Part shown: one piece after another, positions 16,934 through 26,269 of the stretch
How the letters are laid out: the number at the start of each line of letters is the position of its first letter
Position numbering within the stretch: position 1 is the stretch's first letter
Source: Qipengyuania soli
GTDB lineage: Bacteria; Pseudomonadota; Alphaproteobacteria; Sphingomonadales; Sphingomonadaceae
DNA length: 64,000 nt
NCBI RefSeq assembly: GCF_015529805.1
Contig: NZ_CP064654.1
Span: 558,001 to 622,000, forward strand
Direction of reading: 5' to 3'
Program-made: the position numbers and the translations under genes
Notes under the pieces: model-generated
The model's input: the letters and a program-made list of their open reading frames with translations, nothing else
The model's database searches: none
What the model was told of the DNA's origin: nothing

Positions 16934-17206
16934 TCCAAAACCCCCACGCGATATTGACGTGTTTCGTGTGTGCGAAGGTGCTCTCCCTCAGGGAAACCAC
17001 GCCTCTCGAAGAGTGGTGAATAAGTTGGAAACCTTTATTTTTGGCTAATGCGGACGGTCAGAGGGACACCGCAAGAACACGGATTTTCGCCGATTTTTTC
17101 GGCAAGATGAGAGAAGCGAGGCTCCACGACGCCAAGAGGGGCTGGCCACTATCCCGCGCAACGTCTAGCGGCCCAAGATCAGGGAAAACGACGGATATCC
17201 GCAGCA

Positions 17207-18103
17207 ATGCAGCATCAAGAACGCGGGGGCATACTCTTGGCCCTTGCCGGTTTCATCTTCCTGTCGGTCGGCGACGCCGTCATCAAGACCATGGCAGGGC
17301 AGTGGTCGCCACTGGCGGTCGCGGCATTGCGCTATGTCTTTGGAGCGATAGCTCTCTCGGCCTTGCTCCTGCGCAGCGAGGGTCCACGTGGTTTCAAGCC
17401 GAGCCATCCGTGGTTGCAGCTGGCCCGCGGCATTTGCGTTGGCGGCGCAACTCTGTGTTTCTTCAGCGCCATCTTCAACATGCCCCTGGCGACGGCAATG
17501 GCGCTCGCTTTCGTCTCGCCCGTGCTGGTCGCATTGCTCAGCGGGCCCCTGCTGGGGGAACATGTGCGTCCGATGGTCTGGCTGGTTTCTGCGCTGGCAC
17601 TGACCGGGGTCGCCCTTGTCCTGCGGCCCAGTTTTGCGGAGCTTGGCTGGGTGGCACTCCTGCCACTCGCGTCGGCCACGTTTTTCGCGCTTCTGGTCAT
17701 CGCCAACAGGGCAAGCGCGGGGCAGGGTAGCGCTCTTTCCATGCAGGCCTACGTTGCGGTGGTTGCGGCACCACCCATGGTCCTTGCCGCAATTGGCGGT
17801 CACTTGAGCAAATTCGAAGCACTCCGGATTGGAATGCCGGACTGGACCATTGTTGCGAAGTGCGCCGTGGTCGCTTTTACCGCCAGCACGGCTCATTGGC
17901 TGACCTATCTCGGCACCATGCGCGCAGGCGCCTCGACCATTGCGCCGACCAGCTATGTACAGATGCTCGTCGCGACCTTTATGGGCTGGTGGTGGTTCGG
18001 CGATGTTCCGGATCTCGCTACACTCGCAGGCGCAGCGATCATCATCGGGGCGGGCCTCATCCTCTGGTGGAGCACGCCGAAAGCAGCGCCCGTCGCCGAT
18101 TGA
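17207..18103 (+). CDS. EamA/DMT-family transporter
   Basis: 298 residues, about ten hydrophobic helices in two EamA halves; the first half has FLSVGDAVIKTMAGQWSPLAVAALRYVFG and the second ASTAHWLTYLGTMRAGASTIAPTSYVQML. Only distantly similar to the EamA protein encoded at 14079-14972, so not a recent duplicate. Probable metabolite efflux across the inner membrane. ATG at 17207. Gene spacing to glmS is about 60 bases on the same strand. Confidence 0.88.
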   Translation: MQHQERGGILLALAGFIFLSVGDAVIKTMAGQWSPLAVAALRYVFGAIALSALLLRSEGPRGFKPSHPWLQLARGICVGGATLCFFSAIFNMPLATAMALAFVSPVLVALLSGPLLGEHVRPMVWLVSALALTGVALVLRPSFAELGWVALLPLASATFFALLVIANRASAGQGSALSMQAYVAVVAAPPMVLAAIGGHLSKFEALRIGMPDWTIVAKCAVVAFTASTAHWLTYLGTMRAGASTIAPTSYVQMLVATFMGWWWFGDVPDLATLAGAAIIIGAGLILWWSTPKAAPVAD

Positions 18104-18163
18104 TCGACGGGGAATAGTCGCTAAGTCTCGGCGTCACACGCGAATACGAAAAGGCGGAAATCT

Positions 18164-19987
18164 ATGTGCGGAATAATCGGGATCGTCGGCAAGGAAGCGG
18201 TTGCGGACCGGCTCGTCGATGGCCTCCGGCGCATGGAGTACCGCGGTTATGACAGTGCCGGTGTTTGCACCATCCATGATGGCGAGCTGGTGCGCCGTCG
18301 CGCAGAGGGCAAGCTCAACAATCTCGTGGTCGAACTTGCGGCCAATCCTGCGCCTGGCAATGTCGGCATTGCTCACACCCGCTGGGCAACCCATGGTGCG
18401 CCGACGGCAAAGAATGCCCACCCGCATGCCACGCCATTTGTCGCCTTGGTCCACAACGGGATTATCGAGAATTTCAAGGAGTTGCGGGCCGAGCTGGCAG
18501 ATGCCGGGCGAACTCTTGAGAGCGACACCGACACCGAAGTCGTTGTCCAGCACATTTCCTGGTTGGTCGAACAGGGCAAGTCGCCCGAGGAGGCCGTCGG
18601 CGAGGTTCTTCCGCGCTTGCGGGGTGCTTTTGCGCTCGCCATCGCCTTCCGCGACCACCCCGGTATCCTTATCGGCGCCCGGCGCGGTTCGCCGCTGGTT
18701 GTTGGCTATGGCGAGGGCGAGACATACATCGGCTCCGACGCGCTGGCGCTGGCTCCGCTGACGCAGCAGATCACCTACCTTGAAGAAGGCGACTGGGTTG
18801 TCATCGACCATGATGGCGCGACGATCCGCGATGAGGCGAACGAACCGGTCGAACGCCAGGTGCAGACCTCGGGTGCGTCGGCAGCTGCGGTAGAGAAGGG
18901 CAATTACCGCCACTTCATGCAGAAGGAGATCTTCGAGCAGCCGACAGTGGTCGCGCAGACGCTCGGCTCCTATTTGCGCCAGTCGGACAACTCGGTGGCC
19001 CTGCCCCAGTTCGATTTCGATATCTCGAGCATCCGCCGCGTGACCATCGTCGCCTGCGGCACGTCCTATTACGCCGGAATGGTGGCGAAATACTGGTTCG
19101 AGCAGTTTGCCCGCGTGCCGGTCGACATCGATGTGGCGAGTGAGTTCCGTTACCGCGAGCCGGTGCTGGAAGATGGCGGGCTTGCACTGTTCATCTCGCA
19201 AAGCGGCGAGACGGCGGACACACTGGCTGCCTTGCGCCATTGCAAGGAGAACGGCCAGACGATCGGCGTCGTCGTGAATGTCCCTACTAGCTCGATGGCG
19301 CGCGAGGCCGACCTGCTGCTGCCGACCCATGCCGGCCCGGAAATCGGAGTGGCGTCGACCAAGGCCTTCACCTGCCAGCTGGCGGTGCTCGCGGCGCTTG
19401 CCGCACATATGGCGGTGAAGAAGGGCCTGATGTCACGGGCCGAGGAACAGGAAGTCGTCGCCCACCTCCTGGAGGCGCCGGCGGCGCTGAACAGCGCATT
19501 GGACCATGACGACGACATTGCCTCGATGGCGCACCTCATCGCCCCGGCGCGCGACGTCCTCTACTTGGGCCGTGGACCAGACTACCCGCTGGCGATGGAA
19601 GGGGCGCTGAAACTGAAGGAAATCAGCTACATCCACGCCGAAGGTTATGCCTCGGGCGAGATGAAGCACGGGCCGATCGCACTGATCGACGAAGCCGTAC
19701 CTGTAATCGTGCTGGCTCCTTCGGGACCGCTGTTCGAAAAGACCGTTTCGAACATGGAGGAAGTCCGCGCCCGAGGGGGCAAGATTGTGCTCATTTCCGA
19801 CGCGGAGGGTCTCGAACAGGCGGGCGAGGGTTGCCTCGCCACGATCGAGATGCCGAGGGTGCATCCGCTGATTGCTCCGCTTGTCTATGCCATCCCTGTG
19901 CAGTTGCTCGCCTACCACGTCGCTTGTGTCAAAGGCACGGACGTTGACCAGCCTCGCAACCTTGCAAAATCGGTAACGGTCGAATGA
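18164..19987 (+). CDS. glmS: Glutamine--fructose-6-phosphate aminotransferase (isomerizing)
   Basis: 607 residues. It makes glucosamine-6-phosphate from fructose-6-phosphate and glutamine, the entry to peptidoglycan and LPS amino sugars. The start MCGIIGIVG places the nucleophile at Cys2; the class II glutaminase domain (RRMEYRGYDSAG, HTRWATHG, HNGIIENF) is followed by two SIS domains (CGTSYYAG, ISQSGETADTLAAL) and the C-terminal KSVTVE. Full length for the family. Its stop overlaps the next ATG by four bases. No glmS ribozyme-like leader is apparent in the 60-base upstream gap. Confidence 0.97.
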   Translation: MCGIIGIVGKEAVADRLVDGLRRMEYRGYDSAGVCTIHDGELVRRRAEGKLNNLVVELAANPAPGNVGIAHTRWATHGAPTAKNAHPHATPFVALVHNGIIENFKELRAELADAGRTLESDTDTEVVVQHISWLVEQGKSPEEAVGEVLPRLRGAFALAIAFRDHPGILIGARRGSPLVVGYGEGETYIGSDALALAPLTQQITYLEEGDWVVIDHDGATIRDEANEPVERQVQTSGASAAAVEKGNYRHFMQKEIFEQPTVVAQTLGSYLRQSDNSVALPQFDFDISSIRRVTIVACGTSYYAGMVAKYWFEQFARVPVDIDVASEFRYREPVLEDGGLALFISQSGETADTLAALRHCKENGQTIGVVVNVPTSSMAREADLLLPTHAGPEIGVASTKAFTCQLAVLAALAAHMAVKKGLMSRAEEQEVVAHLLEAPAALNSALDHDDDIASMAHLIAPARDVLYLGRGPDYPLAMEGALKLKEISYIHAEGYASGEMKHGPIALIDEAVPVIVLAPSGPLFEKTVSNMEEVRARGGKIVLISDAEGLEQAGEGCLATIEMPRVHPLIAPLVYAIPVQLLAYHVACVKGTDVDQPRNLAKSVTVE

Positions 19988-20361
19988 GGGAGGAGGGCGG
20001 CTGCCACTGCGGCGCGGTGCGCTTCGCGATCGAGATCGATCCGCCGGTCGAACTGCTGATCTGCAATTGCTCGATCTGTTCGATGACTGGATTCCGCCAT
20101 CTGATCGTGAAGGGCGAGGATTTCACGCTCCTGAGCGGTGGTGACGCACTGACGAGCTACAAGTTCGGCACTGGCAAGGCCGACCATCTCTTCTGCTCGA
20201 CCTGCGGCATCAAGAGTTTCTACCGGCCGAGATCGCATCCCGATGGCTGGAGTGTTAATTTTAACTGCCTCGATAGGCCGGGGCAGATCGCGGTAAACGA
20301 GGTCCCTTTTGACGGCCGCAATTGGGAGGCGGCAAAAGCGGCTTTGGATGCTGAAAAATAA
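19984..20361 (+). CDS. GFA/CENP-V family zinc-binding protein
   Basis: 125 residues. A small beta-rich protein with the GFA zinc cysteines: GGCHCGAVRF, CNCSICSM and FCSTCGIKSF. Family members include glutathione-dependent formaldehyde-activating enzyme, but most are uncharacterised, so a glutathione-adduct role is only possible. The ATG overlaps the glmS stop (ATGA), an unusual operon partner for an amino-sugar enzyme. Confidence 0.88.
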   Translation: MREEGGCHCGAVRFAIEIDPPVELLICNCSICSMTGFRHLIVKGEDFTLLSGGDALTSYKFGTGKADHLFCSTCGIKSFYRPRSHPDGWSVNFNCLDRPGQIAVNEVPFDGRNWEAAKAALDAEK

Positions 20362-20366
20362 AGCCA

Positions 20367-20409
20367 AAATTTACCATCAAAGTGCTTTCTGAGCCCTAGG
20401 AAATTTACC
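20367..20409 (+). repeat. Direct repeat AAATTTACC before the GGDEF-EAL gene
   Basis: AAATTTACCAT at 20367-20377 and AAATTTACC at 20401-20409, 34 bases apart start to start. The second runs into the palindrome TACCGGTA. The 11-mer also occurs before the subtilase (7562-7572). A two-site operator is a possible reading. Confidence 0.3.
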
Positions 20410-20441
20410 GGTAGCTAAGACTTACCCGTTAACCAGACAGG

Positions 20442-22808
20442 GTGAGCGAGCAGAAATCCGATTTGGCCCAATTGGTCCGGCCCCTGTCGATACGTCAGGC
20501 GACCGGGCTGGATGCGCCTGACGGCGCCGACTGGGCGCGCGTTCACGGTCATCAGTATGCCCTGCTCGGAAAGCGGACGGTCGTTCGTGCGTCGGTCCAA
20601 CTGATGGCGCTCCTCCTCGTCGTGGCAACGCTGTGGAGCGGGGTCGACCATGTCCTCCTCGGGGCATGGGGCGTAGCGCTTGCCTTTGCAGTTGCCTTGG
20701 CGGTGTCCGAGGACCGTCGTGCACTGACTGCCGAGATTGCCCATTACGGCGCTGAGGAAATCAGGCGACATGCAGTCGCTTCGGCGGCGAAGGGAGTGAT
20801 TTGGGGCCTGGGCATGATGGCCTTCGCCGCTTCGGGAGGTGCCGATCGCCTGTGGATCGTATGGAGCGTTGCGGCGCTGCTGATGTTGGCCACCTCTGTC
20901 AGTCGCTACAGTGCTCCGATCAGCTCGATGGCATTTTCGGCATCGGTGGGGATCGGAGGTCTTCTTGCCGCTGGCATCGCGGGTAACTGGCTGCTCGTTA
21001 CGGTGGTCCTCTTCAGCGTAGTTTTCGCCGTGTTCGGCGTTATCGAAAATGCCCGGGTTTTTGTCGCCTCGCGCCTTACCGAAGCCGCGATGCACGAGAA
21101 GAGCGAGACTGTCTCGATGCTCCTGCGCGAATTCGAGGAGGGGCAGGCCGACTGGCTATGGCAGATTGACACGCGCCGGCGCCTGAAGGGCGTTTCACCG
21201 CGCTTCGCCTATGCACTGGGCAGCGATGCCAAATCTGTTGAGGGCGTGGCCTTTCTCGAGCTGATCTCGGGCCCCAACTGGAGCAATGACGAGTACCGCG
21301 AAACGCTGAAGGCCTTTGCCGACAAGATCAAGCGCAAGGAGCCTTTTTCGGACCTTCTCGTCCGTGTCGCCCTGCCGACCGGACAGCGGTGGTGGGAGCT
21401 TTCCGGTGCGCCGATTGTCGACGACAACGGCATCTTCCAGGGCTTTCGCGGGGTCGGTTCGGACGTCACCGAACAGCGCGAGAGTTCGGAAAAGATCGCC
21501 TATCTCGCTCGCTACGACACGCTTACCCATCTGCCAAACCGCCTGATGCTGAACGAGGCATTGGGCGAAGCCCTCGCCTATGCCGAACACTGGCGATCGC
21601 GCTGCGCATTCCTGATGATCGATCTCGACCGCTTCAAGGCGGTCAATGATTCACTGGGACACCTCGTCGGCGACGAGATGCTCGGCCAGGTGGCGAATCG
21701 TCTGAAGAGCATCGTCGGCGAACACGAACTGTGCGGACGACTGGGCGGAGATGAGTTCGGAATCGTGATCCGCGACCTAAGTGACCGTCGCCAGATCGAA
21801 GAGCTCGCCAAGGCCGTGATCGAGCAGCTTTCCGAACCCTACCAGATCGAAAACCAGATCCTTTACGTTGGCGCCAGCGTCGGTTCTGCAATCGGCCCCC
21901 GCGACGGTAAGACGGTCGAGGAGATGCTGCGCAACGCTGACCTCGCGCTCTATCGCGCCAAGGATGAAGGTGGTGGCGAGCACTGCGAATACGAGCCTTC
22001 GCTCCACGCCAATGCCGAGGAAAAGCGCCAGCTCGAATTCTCTCTTCGCAGCGCCCTCGAAAAGAACGAGATGGCGCTCCACTACCAGCCCGTGGTCGAT
22101 GCCCACACTGAAGAGGTGGTAAGCTTCGAAGCGCTGATCCGGTGGAACAGCTCTGAGCATGGTTTCGTAAGCCCGGCCAAGTTCATCCCGCTGGCGGAAG
22201 ATACCCGCCTGATCGTGCCGATCGGTACATGGGTGATGCAGCAGGCCTGCAACGAAGCCGCCCGCCACTGGCCGAGCGACGTGAAGGTGAACATCAACGT
22301 CTCGCCCGAACAGCTGCTCGAACCCGAATTCGCCTCGACCGTGGTCCGGGCGCTGTCGCACAGCGGACTCGATCCCAAGCGACTGGAGATCGAGGTGACC
22401 GAGAGCATCTTCCTGCGCGATGCCAGCGTGGCGCGCAAAGCGTTGGAGCAGTGCATCGCACTTGGCTGTTCGGTGGCACTCGACGACTTCGGGACCGGCT
22501 ATTCCTCGCTCGGCTACCTGCGCAAACTCAACTTCACCACGATCAAGGTCGACCGCAGCTTCGTCCAGGGTGCCGCCCAGCAGAGCCGCGAGTCACTGGC
22601 GATCATTCGCGCAGTGGTCGCCATGGCGCAAAGCCTCGACATGACCACCACTGCCGAAGGTGTCGAAAATGCCGATGAAGCCATCATGGTTCGCGATCTC
22701 GGGTGCACCAAGATCCAGGGCTATCACTTCGGTCGTCCGATGAGTGCCGAGGACGCGCGCCAGGTGTTTGCCCGCCGCGCCGTCGACCTTAAGCGTAAGT
22801 CTGCCTGA
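20442..22808 (+). CDS. Membrane PAS-GGDEF-EAL cyclic-di-GMP enzyme
   Basis: 788 residues. About six N-terminal helices (roughly residues 45-205) anchor the protein; a PAS-like domain follows (about 225-350, ending GVGSDVTEQRE), then GGDEF (DTLTHLPNR to about residue 520) and EAL domains. The cyclase motif is intact (GRLGGDEFG near residue 432) as is the phosphodiesterase start SFEALIRW near 562, with the downstream DDFGTGYSSL loop. The inhibitory I-site position reads GEHE instead of RxxD, so product inhibition should be absent. The net activity cannot be predicted. It starts with GTG at 20442. The stop abuts the convergent purQ stop with no gap. Confidence 0.93.
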   Translation: MSEQKSDLAQLVRPLSIRQATGLDAPDGADWARVHGHQYALLGKRTVVRASVQLMALLLVVATLWSGVDHVLLGAWGVALAFAVALAVSEDRRALTAEIAHYGAEEIRRHAVASAAKGVIWGLGMMAFAASGGADRLWIVWSVAALLMLATSVSRYSAPISSMAFSASVGIGGLLAAGIAGNWLLVTVVLFSVVFAVFGVIENARVFVASRLTEAAMHEKSETVSMLLREFEEGQADWLWQIDTRRRLKGVSPRFAYALGSDAKSVEGVAFLELISGPNWSNDEYRETLKAFADKIKRKEPFSDLLVRVALPTGQRWWELSGAPIVDDNGIFQGFRGVGSDVTEQRESSEKIAYLARYDTLTHLPNRLMLNEALGEALAYAEHWRSRCAFLMIDLDRFKAVNDSLGHLVGDEMLGQVANRLKSIVGEHELCGRLGGDEFGIVIRDLSDRRQIEELAKAVIEQLSEPYQIENQILYVGASVGSAIGPRDGKTVEEMLRNADLALYRAKDEGGGEHCEYEPSLHANAEEKRQLEFSLRSALEKNEMALHYQPVVDAHTEEVVSFEALIRWNSSEHGFVSPAKFIPLAEDTRLIVPIGTWVMQQACNEAARHWPSDVKVNINVSPEQLLEPEFASTVVRALSHSGLDPKRLEIEVTESIFLRDASVARKALEQCIALGCSVALDDFGTGYSSLGYLRKLNFTTIKVDRSFVQGAAQQSRESLAIIRAVVAMAQSLDMTTTAEGVENADEAIMVRDLGCTKIQGYHFGRPMSAEDARQVFARRAVDLKRKSA

Positions 22809-23486
22809 TCAGGCGTCCGCGAGCGCGCGGACAGCGCTTTCGAACAGCGCTACCCCGTCAGTACCACCATGCGCGGGATCAATGGCTCGCTCCGGATGCG
22901 GCATCATGCCCAGCACATTGCCTGCCGCATTGAGCACCCCGGCGATATCTCGGGCCGACCCGTTTACGCTCTCGGTATAGCGGAATGCCACGCGCCCTTC
23001 GCCTTCGAGCCGGTCGAGTGTCGCGTCGTCGGCGTAGAAATTGCCGTCGTGGTGGGCAACAGGGATGCGGATGTCCTGACCCGCTTCATAGCCGCCGGTG
23101 AATAGCGACTGCGCGTTCTCGACCTTGAGGCCCACGGTCCGGCAGATGAAGTTCTGCCCCGCATTGCGGAGCAGCGCACCCGGAAGGAGCCCGGCTTCGG
23201 TGAGGACCTGGAAACCGTTACAGACGCCCAGAACCGGCACGCCACGATCGGCCGCTACCTTAACGCTCTGCATGATCGGACTGTTGGCCGCCATTGCGCC
23301 CGAGCGAAGGTAATCGCCATAGGAGAAGCCGCCGGGGAGGGCGATGAAATCGAGGCCGTCGGGCAATTCGGCGTCACCGTGCCAGACGCGCAGCGGGGCG
23401 GTGCCCGAAATCCGCTCTATCGCCACCGCCATGTCGCGGTCGCAGTTGGAGCCGGGGAAAGTGACGACGGCGGCGCGGAACGACAT
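22809..23486 (-). CDS. purQ: Phosphoribosylformylglycinamidine synthase, glutaminase subunit PurQ
   Basis: 225 residues. Class I glutamine amidotransferase subunit that supplies ammonia to PurL in step four of purine synthesis. The nucleophile elbow [13 protein letters not shown], the oxyanion segment [15 protein letters not shown] and the His/Glu pair in MMPHPERA are present. The ATG at 23486 shares a base with the purS stop (TGATG), so translation is coupled. purL is not in the window. Confidence 0.96.
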   Translation of the reverse strand: MSFRAAVVTFPGSNCDRDMAVAIERISGTAPLRVWHGDAELPDGLDFIALPGGFSYGDYLRSGAMAANSPIMQSVKVAADRGVPVLGVCNGFQVLTEAGLLPGALLRNAGQNFICRTVGLKVENAQSLFTGGYEAGQDIRIPVAHHDGNFYADDATLDRLEGEGRVAFRYTESVNGSARDIAGVLNAAGNVLGMMPHPERAIDPAHGGTDGVALFESAVRALADA

Positions 23487-23719
23487 CAGGCGACCTTCTC
23501 GATGCGGTAGTTCTCGATCACCATGTTGGCGAGCAGCTTGCGGCACATGTCGTCAAGTGCCTCATCGGAGGTGCTGTCGGCGACATCCAGCTCAATCAGC
23601 CGTCCTACGCGCACATCGTCGACGCCTTCGAAGCCGAGACCTTCCAGCGCGTGATGGACGGCGCGACCCTGCGGATCGAGCACTCCGGGCTTGAGGTTGA
23701 CGTGGACTCGGATCTTCAT
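23486..23719 (-). CDS. purS: Phosphoribosylformylglycinamidine synthase subunit PurS
   Basis: 77 residues. Small partner that joins PurQ to the small-form PurL. Typical sequence [28 protein letters not shown] at the N-terminus (conserved PGVLDPQG) and the C-terminal [11 protein letters not shown]. First gene of the purS-purQ unit. purC, usually adjacent, lies about 6.4 kb away on the same strand (30088-30891). Confidence 0.95.
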   Translation of the reverse strand: MKIRVHVNLKPGVLDPQGRAVHHALEGLGFEGVDDVRVGRLIELDVADSTSDEALDDMCRKLLANMVIENYRIEKVA

Positions 23720-23837
23720 CGGCAGGCCTTTCGTGTTGGCGCGCCTATGCCGCGAAGGGGTGCGCGGTTCAAGCAGCAGCGACGCGACAATCCGCTGCGG
23801 TCACATGAGTGTCAGAAAAACCACCGCTGTAGCAGTG

Positions 23838-23852
23838 TTGCAACTGTTGCAA
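23838..23852. promoter_or_regulatory. Imperfect palindrome TTGCAA-CTG-TTGCAA
   Basis: Two TTGCAA hexamers, each self-complementary, separated by three bases, in the 269-base gap between purS and the TonB receptor. This arrangement resembles operators bound by LacI-type and related regulators. It lies about 137 bases before the receptor ATG and about 120 bases from purS. No regulator is encoded nearby. Confidence 0.3.
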
Positions 23853-23988
23853 TGAATCTGAAGCATTCGGGACGTGGTTGGGACTCAAACGGGTTTCAAT
23901 CTGCTACGGCATGGCCACGGCCAACCGGCCACTTCCCTCCAAATTCCCGCGCAAGGATCGGCGCGGGGTCAAGCAGGACATTCCCCAC

Positions 23989-26214
23989 ATGAAACTAAGC
24001 CGCACCGCAGCCCGTCTTATCGGGACCAGCGCCTTCGCCATCGCTGCCATCGCCGCGCAGCCTGCCTATGCCCAGGATGCCGACACGACCGGCGCCGAAG
24101 AGCAGGCAGACGGCCAGCTCAATACCATTATCGTGACCGCCAACCGGCGCGAGGAAAACCTGCAGGAGGTGCCGGTTTCGGCAGCCACCCTGTCGGCCGA
24201 CACGGTCAAGACCATCTTCGACGCCGGTGCCGAAGTCACCGCGCTCGCCGCTCGCGTCCCGGGCCTCTTCGTCGAAAGCTCCAACGGCCGTGCAGCCCCG
24301 CGCTTCTACATCCGCGGCCTCGGCAACACCGACTTCGACCTCGCTGCCTCGCAGCCGGTTTCGGTCGTGATGGACGACGTTGTGATGGAAAACGTCACGC
24401 TGAAGTCCTTCCCCATCTTCGACATCGAGCGCATCGAAGTGCTGCGCGGTCCTCAGGGCACGCTGTTCGGCCGCAACACCCCGGCGGGCATCGTCAAGAT
24501 CGACACCGTCAAGCCGGGTGACGAGTTTGCGGTAGCCGGTTCGCTCAGCGTCGGCAGCTTCGGTTCGGTTTCGGCCGATGGCGGCGTCACCATCCCGTTG
24601 GTCGACGGCATGGTATCGATGCGCCTTTCCGGCCTGTGGCAGCACCGCGGCAACTGGGTCGATAATGGCTACACGGGTGAAAAGAACGCGCTCGGCGGCT
24701 ATGACGAAATCGCCGGCCGCGCCCAGCTGCTCATCACGCCGACGGAAGAGCTCTCGATCCTCGGTACCTATGCGGTGCGTGACCTCGACGGCACTTCGAC
24801 GCTGTTCCGCGCCAACATCCTCGGGCCCGGCGACAACGAGCTGAACGAAAACTACGATCGCGACACCGTCTTCTTCGATGCGGGTGGCGGCAATCAGGCC
24901 AAGTACAAGGCCGACATCGCCACTGTGAAGCTTGACTACGATGCGGGCTTCGGCACCTTCACCAGCATCACGAGCTGGGCGAACAGCGAAGGCTCGAGCC
25001 GCGGCGACATCGACGGTGGCTTCGGCGCGTCCTTCCTCCCCGAGATGGGTCCCGGCTTCATTCCGTTCCCCTCGGACACGCAGGACTCGATCGAGCTCGA
25101 CCAGTTCACCCAGGAAGTCCGTCTCGCCTCGGCAACGGGCGGTGCGATCGAATGGCAGGTCGGCGGCTTCTACTTCGACAGCGACTTCGACGTGACAACG
25201 GTCGGCTTCGATTTCCCGCCGCCGGTTACCGTCAACCACACCAACGAGAGCTGGGCGGTCTTCGGGCAGGTTTCGACCCGCGTCAGCGACGTTCTCAAGC
25301 TGACCGGCGGCCTGCGCTGGACCGACGACCAGAAGAACTTCATCGTCAAGTCGGGTTCTGCCCCGCAGGCGCGTGAAGTTTCCGACGCTCGCCTGAGCTG
25401 GGATGCCGCAGCGTTCCTCGATGTCAGCGATGACGCCAGCGTCTATGCCCGCGTGGCCAGCGGCTTCCGCGCCCCGACCATCCAGGGCCGCGACGTGGCC
25501 TTCTTCTCGGCTCCCTCGATCGCAACCAGCGAAAAGATCATGAGCTACGAAGCCGGCTTCAAGTCGGAGCTGGCCGGTCGCACGGTGCGCCTGAACGGTG
25601 CGATCTACTACTACACGATCAAGGACCCGCAGTTCTCGGCCGTGGGTGGTGCCGACAACCTCGTCCAGCTGGTGAATGCCGACAAGGGTCGCGGCTACGG
25701 CTTCGAACTCGACAGCGCGTTCCAGGTGACGCCTGACTTCCTCATCACGGCCGGCCTCAGCTACAACAACACGAAGATCCAGGACGATACGCTGGCCGTG
25801 GGCATCTGCGCCCAGTGCACCGTAACCGATCCGACGGTCGTGCTGTCGGGCAACACCCGCGCACTGGTCGATGGCAACCCGTTCCCCAATGCGCCCGAGT
25901 GGATCGCCGACGTCACCGCACGTTACGCTGTTCCGATGGGCAATTCGGGCGAGCTGTTCGTGTTCACCGACTGGGCCTATCAGGGGAAGACCAACTTCTT
26001 CCTGTATGAAAGCAAGGAGTTCAACTCGAACAACCAGGTCGAGGGTGGTCTCCGTATCGGTTACGCCAAGACCGACGGCAGCTTCGAACTGGCGGCCTTC
26101 GTGCGCAACATCACCGATGCCGACAATGTGAAGGGTGGCATCGACTTCAACAACAACACGGCTTTCGTGAACGACCCGCGCGTCTTCGGCGTGTCGGCAC
26201 GCTTCAGCTACTGA
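23989..26214 (+). CDS. TonB-dependent outer-membrane receptor
   Basis: 741 residues. A signal peptide (cut near AYAQ) is followed by a TonB-box-like stretch TIIVTANRREE, an N-terminal plug (VPVSAATLSADTV to about residue 160; motif FYIRGLGNTDFD, IEVLRGPQGTLFGRN) and a 22-strand barrel ending in the aromatic-terminated VSARFSY. It imports a ligand across the outer membrane using TonB energy. The QGTLFGRNTPAG pattern is that of the large sphingomonad receptor group; the ligand could be a siderophore, vitamin or plant compound and is not predictable. A terminator follows directly. Confidence 0.93.
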   Translation: MKLSRTAARLIGTSAFAIAAIAAQPAYAQDADTTGAEEQADGQLNTIIVTANRREENLQEVPVSAATLSADTVKTIFDAGAEVTALAARVPGLFVESSNGRAAPRFYIRGLGNTDFDLAASQPVSVVMDDVVMENVTLKSFPIFDIERIEVLRGPQGTLFGRNTPAGIVKIDTVKPGDEFAVAGSLSVGSFGSVSADGGVTIPLVDGMVSMRLSGLWQHRGNWVDNGYTGEKNALGGYDEIAGRAQLLITPTEELSILGTYAVRDLDGTSTLFRANILGPGDNELNENYDRDTVFFDAGGGNQAKYKADIATVKLDYDAGFGTFTSITSWANSEGSSRGDIDGGFGASFLPEMGPGFIPFPSDTQDSIELDQFTQEVRLASATGGAIEWQVGGFYFDSDFDVTTVGFDFPPPVTVNHTNESWAVFGQVSTRVSDVLKLTGGLRWTDDQKNFIVKSGSAPQAREVSDARLSWDAAAFLDVSDDASVYARVASGFRAPTIQGRDVAFFSAPSIATSEKIMSYEAGFKSELAGRTVRLNGAIYYYTIKDPQFSAVGGADNLVQLVNADKGRGYGFELDSAFQVTPDFLITAGLSYNNTKIQDDTLAVGICAQCTVTDPTVVLSGNTRALVDGNPFPNAPEWIADVTARYAVPMGNSGELFVFTDWAYQGKTNFFLYESKEFNSNNQVEGGLRIGYAKTDGSFELAAFVRNITDADNVKGGIDFNNNTAFVNDPRVFGVSARFSY

Positions 26215-26235
26215 GCCGGTTGATCTGACAGGAAG

Positions 26236-26269
26236 GGGGTCGGGCCGCGGGTCCGGCCCCTTTCTTATT
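26236..26269 (+). terminator. Terminator after the TonB receptor
   Basis: An 11-base stem with two G-U pairs (26236-26246 with 26250-26260), three-base loop, followed by TTTCTTATT. It sits in the 50-base gap between convergent genes and touches the last codons of the M16 peptidase. Confidence 0.8.

Noticed and set aside
15770..16957. 395-codon forward frame opposite cpaF
   Set aside because: Antisense to a complete CpaF gene; composition reflects the complementary codons only.
18104..18163. glmS ribozyme
   Set aside because: The 60-base gap before glmS is too short and shows no such structure.
23995..25239. 414-codon reverse frame within the TonB receptor
   Set aside because: No motif and fully inside a convincing receptor gene.
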